Assembly (NCBI RefSeq): GCF_014205255.1
Contig: NZ_JACHNE010000001.1
Span: forward strand, 3,844,001 to 3,908,000
Direction: 5' to 3'
Length of the DNA stretch: 64,000 bases
Source of the DNA: Streptomyces caelestis
GTDB taxonomy: Bacteria; Actinomycetota; Actinomycetes; Streptomycetales; Streptomycetaceae
The notes under the pieces: generated by a model
Seen by the model: only the letters and a program-made list of their open reading frames with translations
Database searches by the model: none
What the model was told of the DNA's origin: nothing
Part shown: positions 49,404 to 57,511 of the stretch, in pieces
Layout: every line of letters begins with the position of its first letter
How positions within the stretch are numbered: position 1 is the stretch's first letter
Position numbers and translations under genes: made by a program

Positions 49404-50396
49404 TCAGTCCTCGTTGTCGGGCCGGACGACGCGGCGCTGGACGATCGTCAGGGCGACGACGATCAGGAAGAACACCACCGTGACGGCCGAGGCCTGGCCG
49501 ATGTTGTTCTGGTCGAAGGCCGTGGTGACGGCCTGGTACATCACCGTCCGGGTGGCGTCCTCGTCCAGGCCACCGCCGCGGATGAGGATGTACACCTGGT
49601 CGAAGACCCGGAAGGACAGCACCGAGGTCAGCATCGCGACGAACACGAGGGTGCCGCGGATGCCGGGCAGGGTGACGTGCCGGAACTGCTGCCAGCGCGA
49701 GGCCCGGTCCAGCTGGGAGGCCTCGTAGAGCTCGCCCGGAATCTGCTGGAGACCGGCCAGCAGGATGACCATCTGGAAGCCGACGCCCTGCCACACCGAC
49801 AGCACGATGATCGAGCCCATCGCGGTGAGGCCGTCACCGAGCCAGTCGAAGGCACCCCAGTTGCCGAAACTCACCGCGTCCAGCAGGGAGTTGAGCATGC
49901 CCTGCTCGCTGCGGGCGAGGATCAGCCGCCAGATCACGGCGACCAGCGCCATCGGGAAGACCACCGGCATGAAGAAGAAGGACCGGAACAGGCCGATGGC
50001 CTTCAGCTTGCGGTTGAGCAGGATCGCCAGCGCCAGCGCCAGACCCGTCTGGAGCGGTACGACGACCGCGGCGAAGGTCAGGTTGTTCAGCAGCGCCCGC
50101 AGGAACGGGCCGGACAGGTCGGGGTCGGTGAACAGCCGCCGGTAGTGCTCCACGCCGAAGAAGGTGGGCTCCAGCGGCGAGCCGAGGCGGACGTTGTAGA
50201 AGGAGAGCACCACGGCGTAGCCGAACGGAATGCCGACGAAGGCGATCAGCCCGCCGACGGCCGGGGCGGACATCAGCAGCCCGTGCAGCCAGTCGCGGTT
50301 GCCGCGCGACGGACGCGAGGGCTTCGCGGAGGGCGTGGCCGAGGCGGCCTGCGCCCGGCCAGGGGCCGCGGGGTGCGCGGGTTCCACGGTTTTCAC
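49404..50396 (-). CDS. carbohydrate ABC transporter permease (MalF-like)
   Basis: A 330-residue permease with a 35-residue cytoplasmic tail, six helices and the EAA motif YEASQLDRASRWQQFRHVTLPGI. It lies between the binding-lipoprotein gene (105-bp gap) and the second permease and is part of the same importer. GTG at 50396. Confidence 0.93.
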   Translation of the reverse strand: MKTVEPAHPAAPGRAQAASATPSAKPSRPSRGNRDWLHGLLMSAPAVGGLIAFVGIPFGYAVVLSFYNVRLGSPLEPTFFGVEHYRRLFTDPDLSGPFLRALLNNLTFAAVVVPLQTGLALALAILLNRKLKAIGLFRSFFFMPVVFPMALVAVIWRLILARSEQGMLNSLLDAVSFGNWGAFDWLGDGLTAMGSIIVLSVWQGVGFQMVILLAGLQQIPGELYEASQLDRASRWQQFRHVTLPGIRGTLVFVAMLTSVLSFRVFDQVYILIRGGGLDEDATRTVMYQAVTTAFDQNNIGQASAVTVVFFLIVVALTIVQRRVVRPDNED

Positions 50397-50501
50397 GGGA
50401 GGGTCCTCTTCCCGGCGGGGCGGGCCCGGTCGGTACGTGGCTGCGTCGTTTTTGCGTCGCCATGTCGCCGGCGGCCCGCCCGGGCCGATGCGTCCTGCGG
50501 G

Positions 50502-51842
50502 TTACGGGATCTCGTAGCCGGCGTTGTCGGTGAAGTCCCGGTCGATGGCGCGGGCGGCCTTCTGCAGGGCTTCCTTGGGGTCGGCACCGCCGTAGATCGA
50601 GTTGAGGGCCGTGTTGAACTTGGCGGTGACCGTGGGGTATCCGGCGGTCACCGGGCGGGTGACGGCGACGCAGGAGGTGCTGATGTCACTGTCGCCGCAC
50701 GGCTTGGCCAGCTGGTCGGCGAAGAGCTGGAGCGGGCCGCCCTTCTTGTACAGCTCGCTCTTGGCGAGTGCGGACTCGGTGGCGGGCACCGCGCCGTTGG
50801 CCTTCGTCATCGCGCCGATGTTGCTGTCGTTCAGCAGGTAGTCCAGGAAGGCGCCCGCGGCCTTGCCGTTCTTGCTGTCGGCGCCGATGCCCCAGACCCA
50901 CGAGCCCTGACCCGTCTTGGGACCCTTGCCGAAGTCCGGCAGCGGCACGACGACGAGGTCGTCACCGAGCGCCTCGCTGTACGCGGGGTAGTTCCAGTGG
51001 CCGACCCAGCTCAGCGCCACCTTGCCCTTGGCGAAGGCGTTGCCGTCGGTGTTGGGGTCGACGTACGTCTTCCAGGACTGGAAGGTCTTCATCGCGGAGA
51101 CCACGTCCGGGCTGTCGAGGGCGCCCTGCGCCTTGCCGTCCTTCAGCAGGCCGCCGCCGGCCGACCAGATGATCGGGGAGAAGCCGAAGGTGCCCCACTC
51201 GGTGGCCAGGCCGTACTGCTCCGATATGTCGAGGACCTTGCCGTCGGAGTCCTTGCCCTTGAGCGCCTTGAGCGCCTTGCCGAACTCCTCGGCCGTCCAG
51301 GCGTCGTCCACGCTCGTCGGGTACTTCACACCGGCCGCGTCCAGCAGCTTCTTGTTGGCGTACATGCCGAGCCCGGCGTCGAACATGCCCAGGCCGTAGT
51401 GCTTGCCGTCGATCTCGCCCTGTGCCTTGATCGCGTCGGTGACGTTGCCGAGGGTCTTGGCGGAGACGTGGCCGTCGACCGGGGCGAGCTTGCTGTTGTA
51501 GACGAAGTTCGCCATCGTCGGGCCGTCGAACTCCAGCACGTCCGGCAGTTCCGAGGCGTCGGTGGCGGTGATGGTCTTGGTGTAGTCGTTCTCGGGGATC
51601 AGCTTCAGCTCGGCCTTGACGTCGCTCTGCGAGGAGTTGAAGGACTTCACCGCGTTCTGCAGCGCGGCCGCCTCGCTCGCCTGGCCCTGGTGGGCCCAGA
51701 CGCTGATGGTGCCCTTGCCGCTGCCCTCTTCGGCGGAGGTGTCGCTGCCGCCGCCCCCGCCACAGGCGGCCAGCGCGGCCAGGGGCAGCAGGGCGAGGGC
51801 TGTCAGGCCCGTACGACGGTGTTTTCTGTGACCGGTGATCAT
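50502..51842 (-). CDS. extracellular sugar-binding lipoprotein
   Basis: A 446-residue SBP_bac_1-type binding protein (CUT1). Signal peptide with lipobox LAAC (lipidated C27), then Gly/Ser linker; TISVWAHQGQASEAAALQNAVKSFN, DVLEFDGPTMANF and SWVWGIGADSKNGKAAGAFLDYLL are family features. GTG or ATG start region at 51842; ATG used. It is the receptor of the importer; with a GH32-like enzyme divergent and LacI control the ligand may be a fructoside or oligosaccharide. Confidence 0.93.
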   Translation of the reverse strand: MITGHRKHRRTGLTALALLPLAALAACGGGGGSDTSAEEGSGKGTISVWAHQGQASEAAALQNAVKSFNSSQSDVKAELKLIPENDYTKTITATDASELPDVLEFDGPTMANFVYNSKLAPVDGHVSAKTLGNVTDAIKAQGEIDGKHYGLGMFDAGLGMYANKKLLDAAGVKYPTSVDDAWTAEEFGKALKALKGKDSDGKVLDISEQYGLATEWGTFGFSPIIWSAGGGLLKDGKAQGALDSPDVVSAMKTFQSWKTYVDPNTDGNAFAKGKVALSWVGHWNYPAYSEALGDDLVVVPLPDFGKGPKTGQGSWVWGIGADSKNGKAAGAFLDYLLNDSNIGAMTKANGAVPATESALAKSELYKKGGPLQLFADQLAKPCGDSDISTSCVAVTRPVTAGYPTVTAKFNTALNSIYGGADPKEALQKAARAIDRDFTDNAGYEIP

Positions 51843-51949
51843 GGTGGTGCCTCCGTGCGGGGTGTGCGGGTGGGTGCGCGGACGGTGGGGAAGGGGCCGG
51901 GGGCTGGAACGGCGCCCCCGGCGGCGGGCGGGGCAGGGGCCGGGGGGAG

Positions 51950-52969
51950 CTACCGCTGCCTGTCGGTGTTCGGCGGAGCGGTGGTCTCGCGGAGGACGAA
52001 ACGGATGGGCATCTCGACGGGGTGCGGCGGCCCGGCTTCCGGATCATCCAGCCGCGCCAGCAGCAGCCGGGCCGCCTCCCGGCCCTGGGCCGCGACCGGC
52101 TGGGCCACGGTGGTCAGCCCGACCACCTCGGACAGCTCGTGATCGTCGAAGCCGACGACGGACACGTCCTCCGGAACCCTCAGCCGGTGCCGGCGCAGGG
52201 CGCGCAGCGCGCCCATCGCCATCTCGTCGGACTGGGCGAACACGGCGGTCGGCGGGTGGCGCAGCGCCATCAGCTCGGTCATGGCCCGCTCGCCGCCCTC
52301 GACCGTGTAACCGCCGTCCGCCTCCAGCGCGGGGTCGGGCTCGATCCCGGCGTCGGCCAGCACGTCGAGGTAGCCCTGCCGGCGGTCGAGGGGCGTGGTC
52401 CAGTGCAGCGGCTCGCTGGCGCCGGAGATCATGCCGATCCGCCGGTGGCCGAGGTTCACCAGATGCCGTACGGCGCTCTGAGCCCCGCCCCGGTCGTCGA
52501 TGCCGACCGCCGTGAAGCCGGGCCGGGCGCCGCCGACCGTGGTCGCCAGCGGCACGCCGAGGGACCGCAGGGCGGCGGCCTCCTCCAGGTCCGGGATCAG
52601 CAGGGACAGCACGGCGTCGACCCGTTTGCGGATCGGCAGCTTGGTGAAGAAGCGCTTGCGGGCCTCCGGTGAGCCGAGGTTGTACAGCAGGACGTCGTAA
52701 CCGGCGGCGCTGAAGACCCTCTCGGCGGAGTCCAGCACGGTGCCGAAGAACCAGCGGCCGACGTACGGGACGACGACGCCGATGGTGTAGGTGCGCCCGC
52801 TGGCCAGACTGGATGCCGAGCGCGAGGCGGTGTAGCCCAGCTCGGCGGCGGCCTCGACGATCCGGGCCCGCATCTCCTCCGACACTCCGGGACGGCCGCG
52901 CAGGGCGCGGGACACGGTGGACGCCGAGACCCCGGTGGCCTCGGCGACATCGGTGATGCTGACCGTCAC
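51950..52969 (-). CDS. LacI-family transcriptional regulator
   Basis: A 339-residue LacI/GalR repressor: N-terminal HTH (ITDVAEATGVSASTVSRALRGRPGVS) and periplasmic-binding-protein-like sensor domain (GVVVPYVGRWFFGTVLDSA to GFDDHELSEVVGLTTVAQP). GTG at 52969 follows AAGGAGCGTCCC. It is divergent from the GH32-like gene; the palindrome CGCAA-GCGT-TTGCG at 53068-53081 between them is the likely operator. It heads the leftward sugar operon. The inducer is probably the sugar taken up or a product of the hydrolase. Confidence 0.92.
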   Translation of the reverse strand: MTVSITDVAEATGVSASTVSRALRGRPGVSEEMRARIVEAAAELGYTASRSASSLASGRTYTIGVVVPYVGRWFFGTVLDSAERVFSAAGYDVLLYNLGSPEARKRFFTKLPIRKRVDAVLSLLIPDLEEAAALRSLGVPLATTVGGARPGFTAVGIDDRGGAQSAVRHLVNLGHRRIGMISGASEPLHWTTPLDRRQGYLDVLADAGIEPDPALEADGGYTVEGGERAMTELMALRHPPTAVFAQSDEMAMGALRALRRHRLRVPEDVSVVGFDDHELSEVVGLTTVAQPVAAQGREAARLLLARLDDPEAGPPHPVEMPIRFVLRETTAPPNTDRQR

Positions 52970-53067
52970 GGGACGCTCCTTGATCGGATGCACGCCGCGT
53001 GCCCGGGGCCCGGAAGCACAGCGGCGTGAGGGGGAGTGACGAGACCGTAAACCCGCCCACCTGGTTG

Positions 53068-53081
53068 CGCAAGCGTTTGCG
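53068..53081. promoter_or_regulatory. LacI-type operator between regulator and GH32-like gene
   Basis: CGCAA-GCGT-TTGCG, a 14-bp inverted repeat of the classic LacI/GalR form (central CG step within GCGT), about 100 bp from each divergent start. It may control both directions. Confidence 0.7.
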
Positions 53082-53176
53082 TTCAGATTTACTTCGGCTG
53101 ACTCTCAGAGGAACTCTCCCAAGCCAGAGCACAGCGCACACGCTTGAGTGCGGCTGTCGGCAGACAGGACCTGTCC

Positions 53177-54526
53177 ATGCGATACGCGCCGCCCGGCCTC
53201 TGCGTGAACGACTTCGACCTCCTGCGCCACGCGGACGGCACCTACACCGCGCTGCACCTGCAGGGCCCGTGGACGGCCGACTTCGACCACCTGCGCATGG
53301 AGACGTCCTACGGCCGGGCCACCTCCACCGACCTGGTCCACTGGGAGCCGCAGGGCACGGCCTTCGGCAACGGTCTGCCGGGCCGCTTCGACCAGCAGGC
53401 GGTGTGGACCATGCACGCCTTCCCGCACGGCACCGGCATGGCGATGCTCTACACCGCCGTCTCCGGACTCACCCCCGGCGGCTGGCCCCTGCAATCGGTC
53501 GGCCTGGCCCACTCCGACCGCACCGACGGCACCGGCTGGCGCCGCCACGGCACGGGGCCGGTCGTCGAGGCGGACGGGCGCTGGTACCGCACGGGCGAAC
53601 GCATGGGCTGGCGCGACCCCTTCGTCGTACGCGACGACGAGACCGACGGCTGGGTCATGGCGGTCTGCGCCGCCGACGCCTCCCTGCCCGTCGAGGTCAG
53701 CGGCTGCGTCGCCTGGGCCACCTCCGACGACCTGGAGCACTGGACCGTCCAGCCGCCGCTCATCTCACCCGGCGACGTCGACGAGTTGGAGTGCCCGGTC
53801 CTCGAACGCCTCGACGACGGCAGCTGGCTGCTGCTCGGCTCCATAGGCGCCACGCGGGGCTTCGAGGCGTGGACCGCGCCGCGCCTGCGCGGCCCGTGGA
53901 CCCGCCGCGGTCCGCTCGGCCCGACGGGCGCGTACGCCCCGCGCGTTGTCGCGGCCCCGGACGGCTCACGCGTCGTGCTGCACACCACCCCGCGCCGCGT
54001 CGGCCTCACCGACACCGGCGACCGCTGCCGCGGCATGCTCGCCCAGCCCAAGTCGCTCGTCGTACCGCAGGACGCGGCGCCCCGCCTGGAATGGTGGCCG
54101 GGCCTCGACCCCTGGCTCGGCGAGGAGACGTACGACGCCCCCCTGCACGCGGTCGGCGACGTCGACCTCTCCGGCCGCACCGAGGTCACCCTGCGCACGC
54201 AGGCCTCCGACGAGGGCCGCCCCGCGCTCACGGTCGGCTGCGACGGCAAGAACCTCCGGGTCACCGGCCCCGAGGGCGCCCCGCTCGGCGAGACACTCCT
54301 GCCGGAACCCGCCGCCTCCCTGCGCATCCTCACCGTCGGCGAGTACGTCGAGGTCTACGCCGACGGCGTCTTCGTCCTCACCACCCTGTGCTACTCCGGC
54401 CGCCCCGCCCCCTGGACGGCCGCCTCCGAGGGCCGCGTCCGCCCTGTTCCCGTCCGTCCGGTCCGGCTGCCGGCCCCGCACCGCGACGACGCCTCGGCCG
54501 TCTGGCCCGGCCCGTCGCCGCACTGA
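53177..54526 (+). CDS. GH32-like glycoside hydrolase (beta-fructosidase fold)
   Basis: A 449-residue five-bladed beta-propeller hydrolase of the GH32/68/43 clan with a C-terminal beta-sandwich. Candidate catalytic sites are the nucleophile region VNDFDLLRH (Asp of the WMNDPNG equivalent), the transition-state RDPFVVRDDE and the acid/base ELECPVLERL (EC motif). Without a signal peptide it probably acts in the cytoplasm on imported fructosides, matching the LacI-controlled importer. ATG at 53177 (AGGACCTGTCC upstream); an open extension to 53144 is not convincing. Specificity is not established. Confidence 0.8.
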   Translation: MRYAPPGLCVNDFDLLRHADGTYTALHLQGPWTADFDHLRMETSYGRATSTDLVHWEPQGTAFGNGLPGRFDQQAVWTMHAFPHGTGMAMLYTAVSGLTPGGWPLQSVGLAHSDRTDGTGWRRHGTGPVVEADGRWYRTGERMGWRDPFVVRDDETDGWVMAVCAADASLPVEVSGCVAWATSDDLEHWTVQPPLISPGDVDELECPVLERLDDGSWLLLGSIGATRGFEAWTAPRLRGPWTRRGPLGPTGAYAPRVVAAPDGSRVVLHTTPRRVGLTDTGDRCRGMLAQPKSLVVPQDAAPRLEWWPGLDPWLGEETYDAPLHAVGDVDLSGRTEVTLRTQASDEGRPALTVGCDGKNLRVTGPEGAPLGETLLPEPAASLRILTVGEYVEVYADGVFVLTTLCYSGRPAPWTAASEGRVRPVPVRPVRLPAPHRDDASAVWPGPSPH

Positions 54527-54600
54527 CGGCTGCCGGAAGACCGTCTCACCCGACGGACGAGGTTTCGCCCGAGTTTCCGGAAGCGACTACGCTCCCCTCC

Positions 54601-55719
54601 GTGGCTGAGATCCAGATTCCTGCTGACATCAAGCCCGCCGACGGTCGATTCGGCGCGGGCCCCTCCAAGGTGCGGACGGAGGCGCTGGACGCCCTGGCCG
54701 CCACCGGCACGTCCCTCATGGGCACCTCCCACCGCCAGGCCCCCGTCAAGAACCTGGTCGGCAAGGTGCGCGAGGGCATCCGCGAGCTGTTCCAGCTCCC
54801 CGACGGTTACGAGGTGATCCTCGGCAACGGCGGCTCCACCGCGTTCTGGGACATCGCGACGCACGGTCTGATCGAGAACAAGTCGCAGCACCTCAGCTTC
54901 GGCGAGTTCTCCTCCAAGTTCGCCAAGGCCGCCAAGCTCGCGCCCTGGCTGGCCGAGCCGGACGTCATCTCCAGCGACCCGGGCACGCACCCCGAGCCGG
55001 TCGCCGCGGCGGGTGTCGACGTCTACGCCTTCACCCACAACGAGACCTCGACCGGCGTCGCCATGCCGATCAAGCGCGTGGCCGGCGCCGACGAGGGCGC
55101 CCTGGTCCTGGTGGACGCCACCTCCGGCGCCGGCGGCCTGCCCGTCGACATCGCCGAGACGGACGTCTACTACTTCGCCCCGCAGAAGTCCTTCGCCTCC
55201 GACGGCGGCCTGTGGATCGGCGTCTTCTCCCCGGCCGCGATCGAGCGCGCGGAGCGCGTCCACGCGTCCGGCCGGCACGTCCCCGAGTTCTTCTCGCTGC
55301 CGACGGCGATCGACAACTCCCGCAAGAACCAGACGTACAACACCCCGGCCCTCGCCACCCTGTTCCTCCTCAACGAGCAGCTGGAGTGGATCAACGGCCA
55401 GGGCGGCCTGGACTGGTCGGTCCGCCGCACCGCCACGTCCGCGCGGACGCTGTACGGCTGGGCCGAGGACGTCAAGTTCGCGAACCCGTTCGTCACCGAC
55501 CCGGCCAAGCGCTCCCAGGTCATCGGCACGATCGACTTCACGGACGAGGTCGACGCCGCCGCCGTCGCGAAGGTCCTGCGCGCCAACGGCATCGTCGACA
55601 CCGAGCCCTACCGCAAGCTCGGCCGCAACCAGCTGCGCGTCGCGATGTTCCCGGCGATCGACCCGGCGGACGTCGAGGCCCTGACGAAGTGCGTCGACTA
55701 CGTGATCGAGAAGCTCTGA
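54601..55719 (+). CDS. serC: phosphoserine aminotransferase
   Basis: A PLP-dependent transaminase converting 3-phosphohydroxypyruvate and glutamate to O-phospho-L-serine. The 372-residue protein has FGAGPSKVR, TSHRQAPVKNLVG, GNGGSTAFWDIA, the PLP-lysine segment YYFAPQKSFASDGG, and GRNQLRVAMFPAID. The GTG at 54601 has no ribosome site, but TACGCT at 54588-54593 is spaced as a -10 so that transcription begins at the start codon: a leaderless mRNA is likely. It is followed by a strong terminator. Serine biosynthesis is essential for prototrophy. Confidence 0.96.
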   Translation: MAEIQIPADIKPADGRFGAGPSKVRTEALDALAATGTSLMGTSHRQAPVKNLVGKVREGIRELFQLPDGYEVILGNGGSTAFWDIATHGLIENKSQHLSFGEFSSKFAKAAKLAPWLAEPDVISSDPGTHPEPVAAAGVDVYAFTHNETSTGVAMPIKRVAGADEGALVLVDATSGAGGLPVDIAETDVYYFAPQKSFASDGGLWIGVFSPAAIERAERVHASGRHVPEFFSLPTAIDNSRKNQTYNTPALATLFLLNEQLEWINGQGGLDWSVRRTATSARTLYGWAEDVKFANPFVTDPAKRSQVIGTIDFTDEVDAAAVAKVLRANGIVDTEPYRKLGRNQLRVAMFPAIDPADVEALTKCVDYVIEKL

Positions 55720-55738
55720 CCGTCTCGCGTACGTGACC

Positions 55739-55768
55739 GAGGGCGCCCTGCCTGTGCGGGGCGCCCTC
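55739..55768. terminator. terminator between serC and the imine reductase gene
   Basis: Perfect 10-bp stem GAGGGCGCCC-N10-GGGCGCCCTC between convergent stops at 55719 and 55777, serving both directions. Confidence 0.8.
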
Positions 55769-55776
55769 GCTCGTAC

Positions 55777-56667
55777 TCAGGCAGCCGCGCCCCTGCCGAA
55801 CACCTCGAACAGCCGGGTCAGGCTGTCCTCCGCGTAGCCTTCCGCCGCCGCGCGCCGGAACGCGCCCAGCACCGCGGCGGGCAGGGCGGGGTCCACGCCC
55901 GCGTCCCGCGCCGTGTGCACGACGTGCTCCATGCTCGCCACGGCCATCGAGATCCGCTCGACGTCGCCCGAGTGCCGCCCCGCCTCGATCCGCGGCGTGT
56001 AGAAGTCGAGGAACTGGCCCATCCCGCCCAGCGTCTGCGCCGCGTACGGCGTGATCTCCGAGGCGCCGATGCCGTGCGCGTCCGCCAGCGCCAGCGTGTG
56101 CAGCCAGGCGGTCAGGGCGGTCCAGAAGAGGTCCATCTGGAGCTGGTAGTAGAGCGCGGCCAGGCCCGGGTCCTCGCCGCGGTAGTCGGTGCCCGTGATG
56201 ACCTTCAGCACGTCCTCGTACCGCTCGAAGAGGTCCCGGGGGCCGCTGTAGAAGGTGTCGAACTCCGGCGAGCCGATGCCGGACGGCGGTGTCTGGACTC
56301 CGCCGGTGAGGTGACGCGCCCCGTGCTTCGCCGCCCAGGCCGCCCCCTCGCGGGCCCTCTCCGGTGTGTCCGAGCTGAGGTTGACCAGGACGCGGCCCGC
56401 CAGTGCCGGAGCGGCGGGCTCCAGGATGGCGTACATCGCGGCGTAGTCGGTGAGGCTCAGCACCACCACCTCGCCCGCCGCCAGTGCCTCCTCGACGGTG
56501 GCGGCGCGCACCGCGCCCCTGGCCACCAGCTCGTCGGCGCGGCTCGCGGTGCGGTTCCAGACGGTGACCCGGTAGCCGGCGTCCAGGTAGGCACCGGCCA
56601 TCGCGCGGCCCATGGGGCCGAGGCCGATGACGGTCACGGACGACGTGCTCACGACAGACGGACTCAC
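55777..56667 (-). CDS. NADPH-dependent imine reductase (IRED family)
   Basis: A 296-residue beta-hydroxyacid-dehydrogenase-like protein. Rossmann GLGPMGRAMAGAYLDAG, VWNRTASRADEL, VVLSLTDYAAMYAIL and VLVNLSSDTPERAREGAAW are diagnostic for imine reductases of the Streptomyces group (R- or S-type enzymes). The C-terminal helical domain has LYYQLQMDLFWTALTAW, including the Asp/Tyr-type catalytic position. It reduces cyclic imines in vitro in relatives; natural substrate unknown. GTG at 56667. It is divergent from a TetR gene with two operators between them. Confidence 0.88.
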   Translation of the reverse strand: MSPSVVSTSSVTVIGLGPMGRAMAGAYLDAGYRVTVWNRTASRADELVARGAVRAATVEEALAAGEVVVLSLTDYAAMYAILEPAAPALAGRVLVNLSSDTPERAREGAAWAAKHGARHLTGGVQTPPSGIGSPEFDTFYSGPRDLFERYEDVLKVITGTDYRGEDPGLAALYYQLQMDLFWTALTAWLHTLALADAHGIGASEITPYAAQTLGGMGQFLDFYTPRIEAGRHSGDVERISMAVASMEHVVHTARDAGVDPALPAAVLGAFRRAAAEGYAEDSLTRLFEVFGRGAAA

Positions 56668-56715
56668 AGAAAACTCCCCGGGGATCGCTGAAGGCAGGAC
56701 GACGAGAACGAACGA

Positions 56716-56773
56716 CTAGAACGAACGCTCTATCCAGAGGTGAACCTAGCACAGCGATTAGAGCGACCGCTCT
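56716..56773. promoter_or_regulatory. two TetR operator candidates between IRED and TetR genes
   Basis: TAGAACGAACGCTCTA (56716-56731, imperfect) and TAGAGCGACCGCTCTA (56758-56773, perfect 7-bp arms) share TAGARCGAMCGCTCTA and are centred 42 bp apart. The second ends 19 bp before the TetR start, so autorepression and control of the reductase are likely. Confidence 0.8.
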
Positions 56774-56792
56774 AGCTCGGTAAAGTGGCGGC

Positions 56793-57404
56793 GTGAAGAC
56801 CAAGGCCCCGCACGACTTCGAAACCGCCGGCACCCGCGAGCGGATCGTCCGCACGGCCTCACGCCTGATGCAGCGCCAGGGCTACGAGGGCACCGGCATC
56901 AAGCAGATCTCCCGCGAGGCCGGGGCGACGCTCGGCTCGGTCTACCACTTCTTCCCCGGCGGCAAGCAGGAGCTCGGCACGGCCGCGGTGCGGCTCGGCG
57001 ACGAGGAGTTCACCGAGTTTCTGCGCGAGTCGCTCGACGCGGAGCCGGACCCGGCGCAGGCCCTCGTCGCGCTCACCGACTCCCTCGCCCAAGGCCTGCG
57101 GGAATCCGACTGGCTCGACGGCTGCCCGGTCACCTCCACCGTCGTCGGCACTGCGGCCAGCGCCCCCGGCATCCAGCAGGCGGCGGCCGAGGCGTTCGCC
57201 CGCTGGCGGGCCGTGGTCGCCGGGAAGCTCCTCGCCGCGGGGTTCACTGAAGCGGACGCGGAAGATCTGGCCCACACGGTGATCGCCACGCTGGAGGGAG
57301 CCGAACTGGCGTCCCAAGTGGCCCGCAGCGAGACCCCGCTGGAGGCGGCGGGGCGGCATCTGGCGCGTTTGATCACGTCGTACGCGGGCAACGGTCGCCC
57401 GTAG
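56793..57404 (+). CDS. TetR-family transcriptional regulator (LmrA/YxaF-like)
   Basis: A 203-residue TetR repressor with HTH at about 17-62 (GTGIKQISREAGATLGSVYHFFPGGKQEL) and the LmrA/YxaF-type C-terminal domain (WLDGCPVTSTVVGTAASAPGIQQAAAEAF). Its HTH helix fits recognition of the TAGAGCG palindromes in the divergent promoter. GTG at 56793. It likely represses the imine reductase gene and itself, released by an unknown small molecule. Followed by a strong terminator. Confidence 0.92.
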   Translation: MKTKAPHDFETAGTRERIVRTASRLMQRQGYEGTGIKQISREAGATLGSVYHFFPGGKQELGTAAVRLGDEEFTEFLRESLDAEPDPAQALVALTDSLAQGLRESDWLDGCPVTSTVVGTAASAPGIQQAAAEAFARWRAVVAGKLLAAGFTEADAEDLAHTVIATLEGAELASQVARSETPLEAAGRHLARLITSYAGNGRP

Positions 57405-57411
57405 CCGCGCA

Positions 57412-57440
57412 AGGGGCGCCCGGTCGTACCGGGCGCCCCT
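57412..57440. terminator. strong terminator after the TetR gene
   Basis: Perfect 13-bp stem AGGGGCGCCCGGT-CGT-ACCGGGCGCCCCT eight bases after the TetR stop, ending in CATGTCTC repeats rather than a T run. Confidence 0.85.
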
Positions 57441-57476
57441 CATGTCTCGCATATCTCGGATGTCTCGCATGTCTCG
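57441..57476. repeat. 9-bp tandem repeat, four copies
   Basis: CATGTCTCG, CATATCTCG, GATGTCTCG, CATGTCTCG in tandem directly after the terminator stem. Simple-sequence array, function unknown. Confidence 0.7.
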
Positions 57477-57511
57477 TGATGTGGCGTCAGACGATGCTCA
57501 CGCCGGCACGC

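Noticed and set aside
52999..55719. A single 906-codon + strand frame running from the LacI/GH32 intergenic region into serC
   Set aside because: Only the part from 54601 is serC; the upstream part is an Arg/Pro-rich shadow of the GH32-like gene in another frame.
57441..57476. T-rich terminator tail after the TetR gene
   Set aside because: The sequence is a 9-bp tandem repeat without a T run; the hairpin alone is called as terminator.
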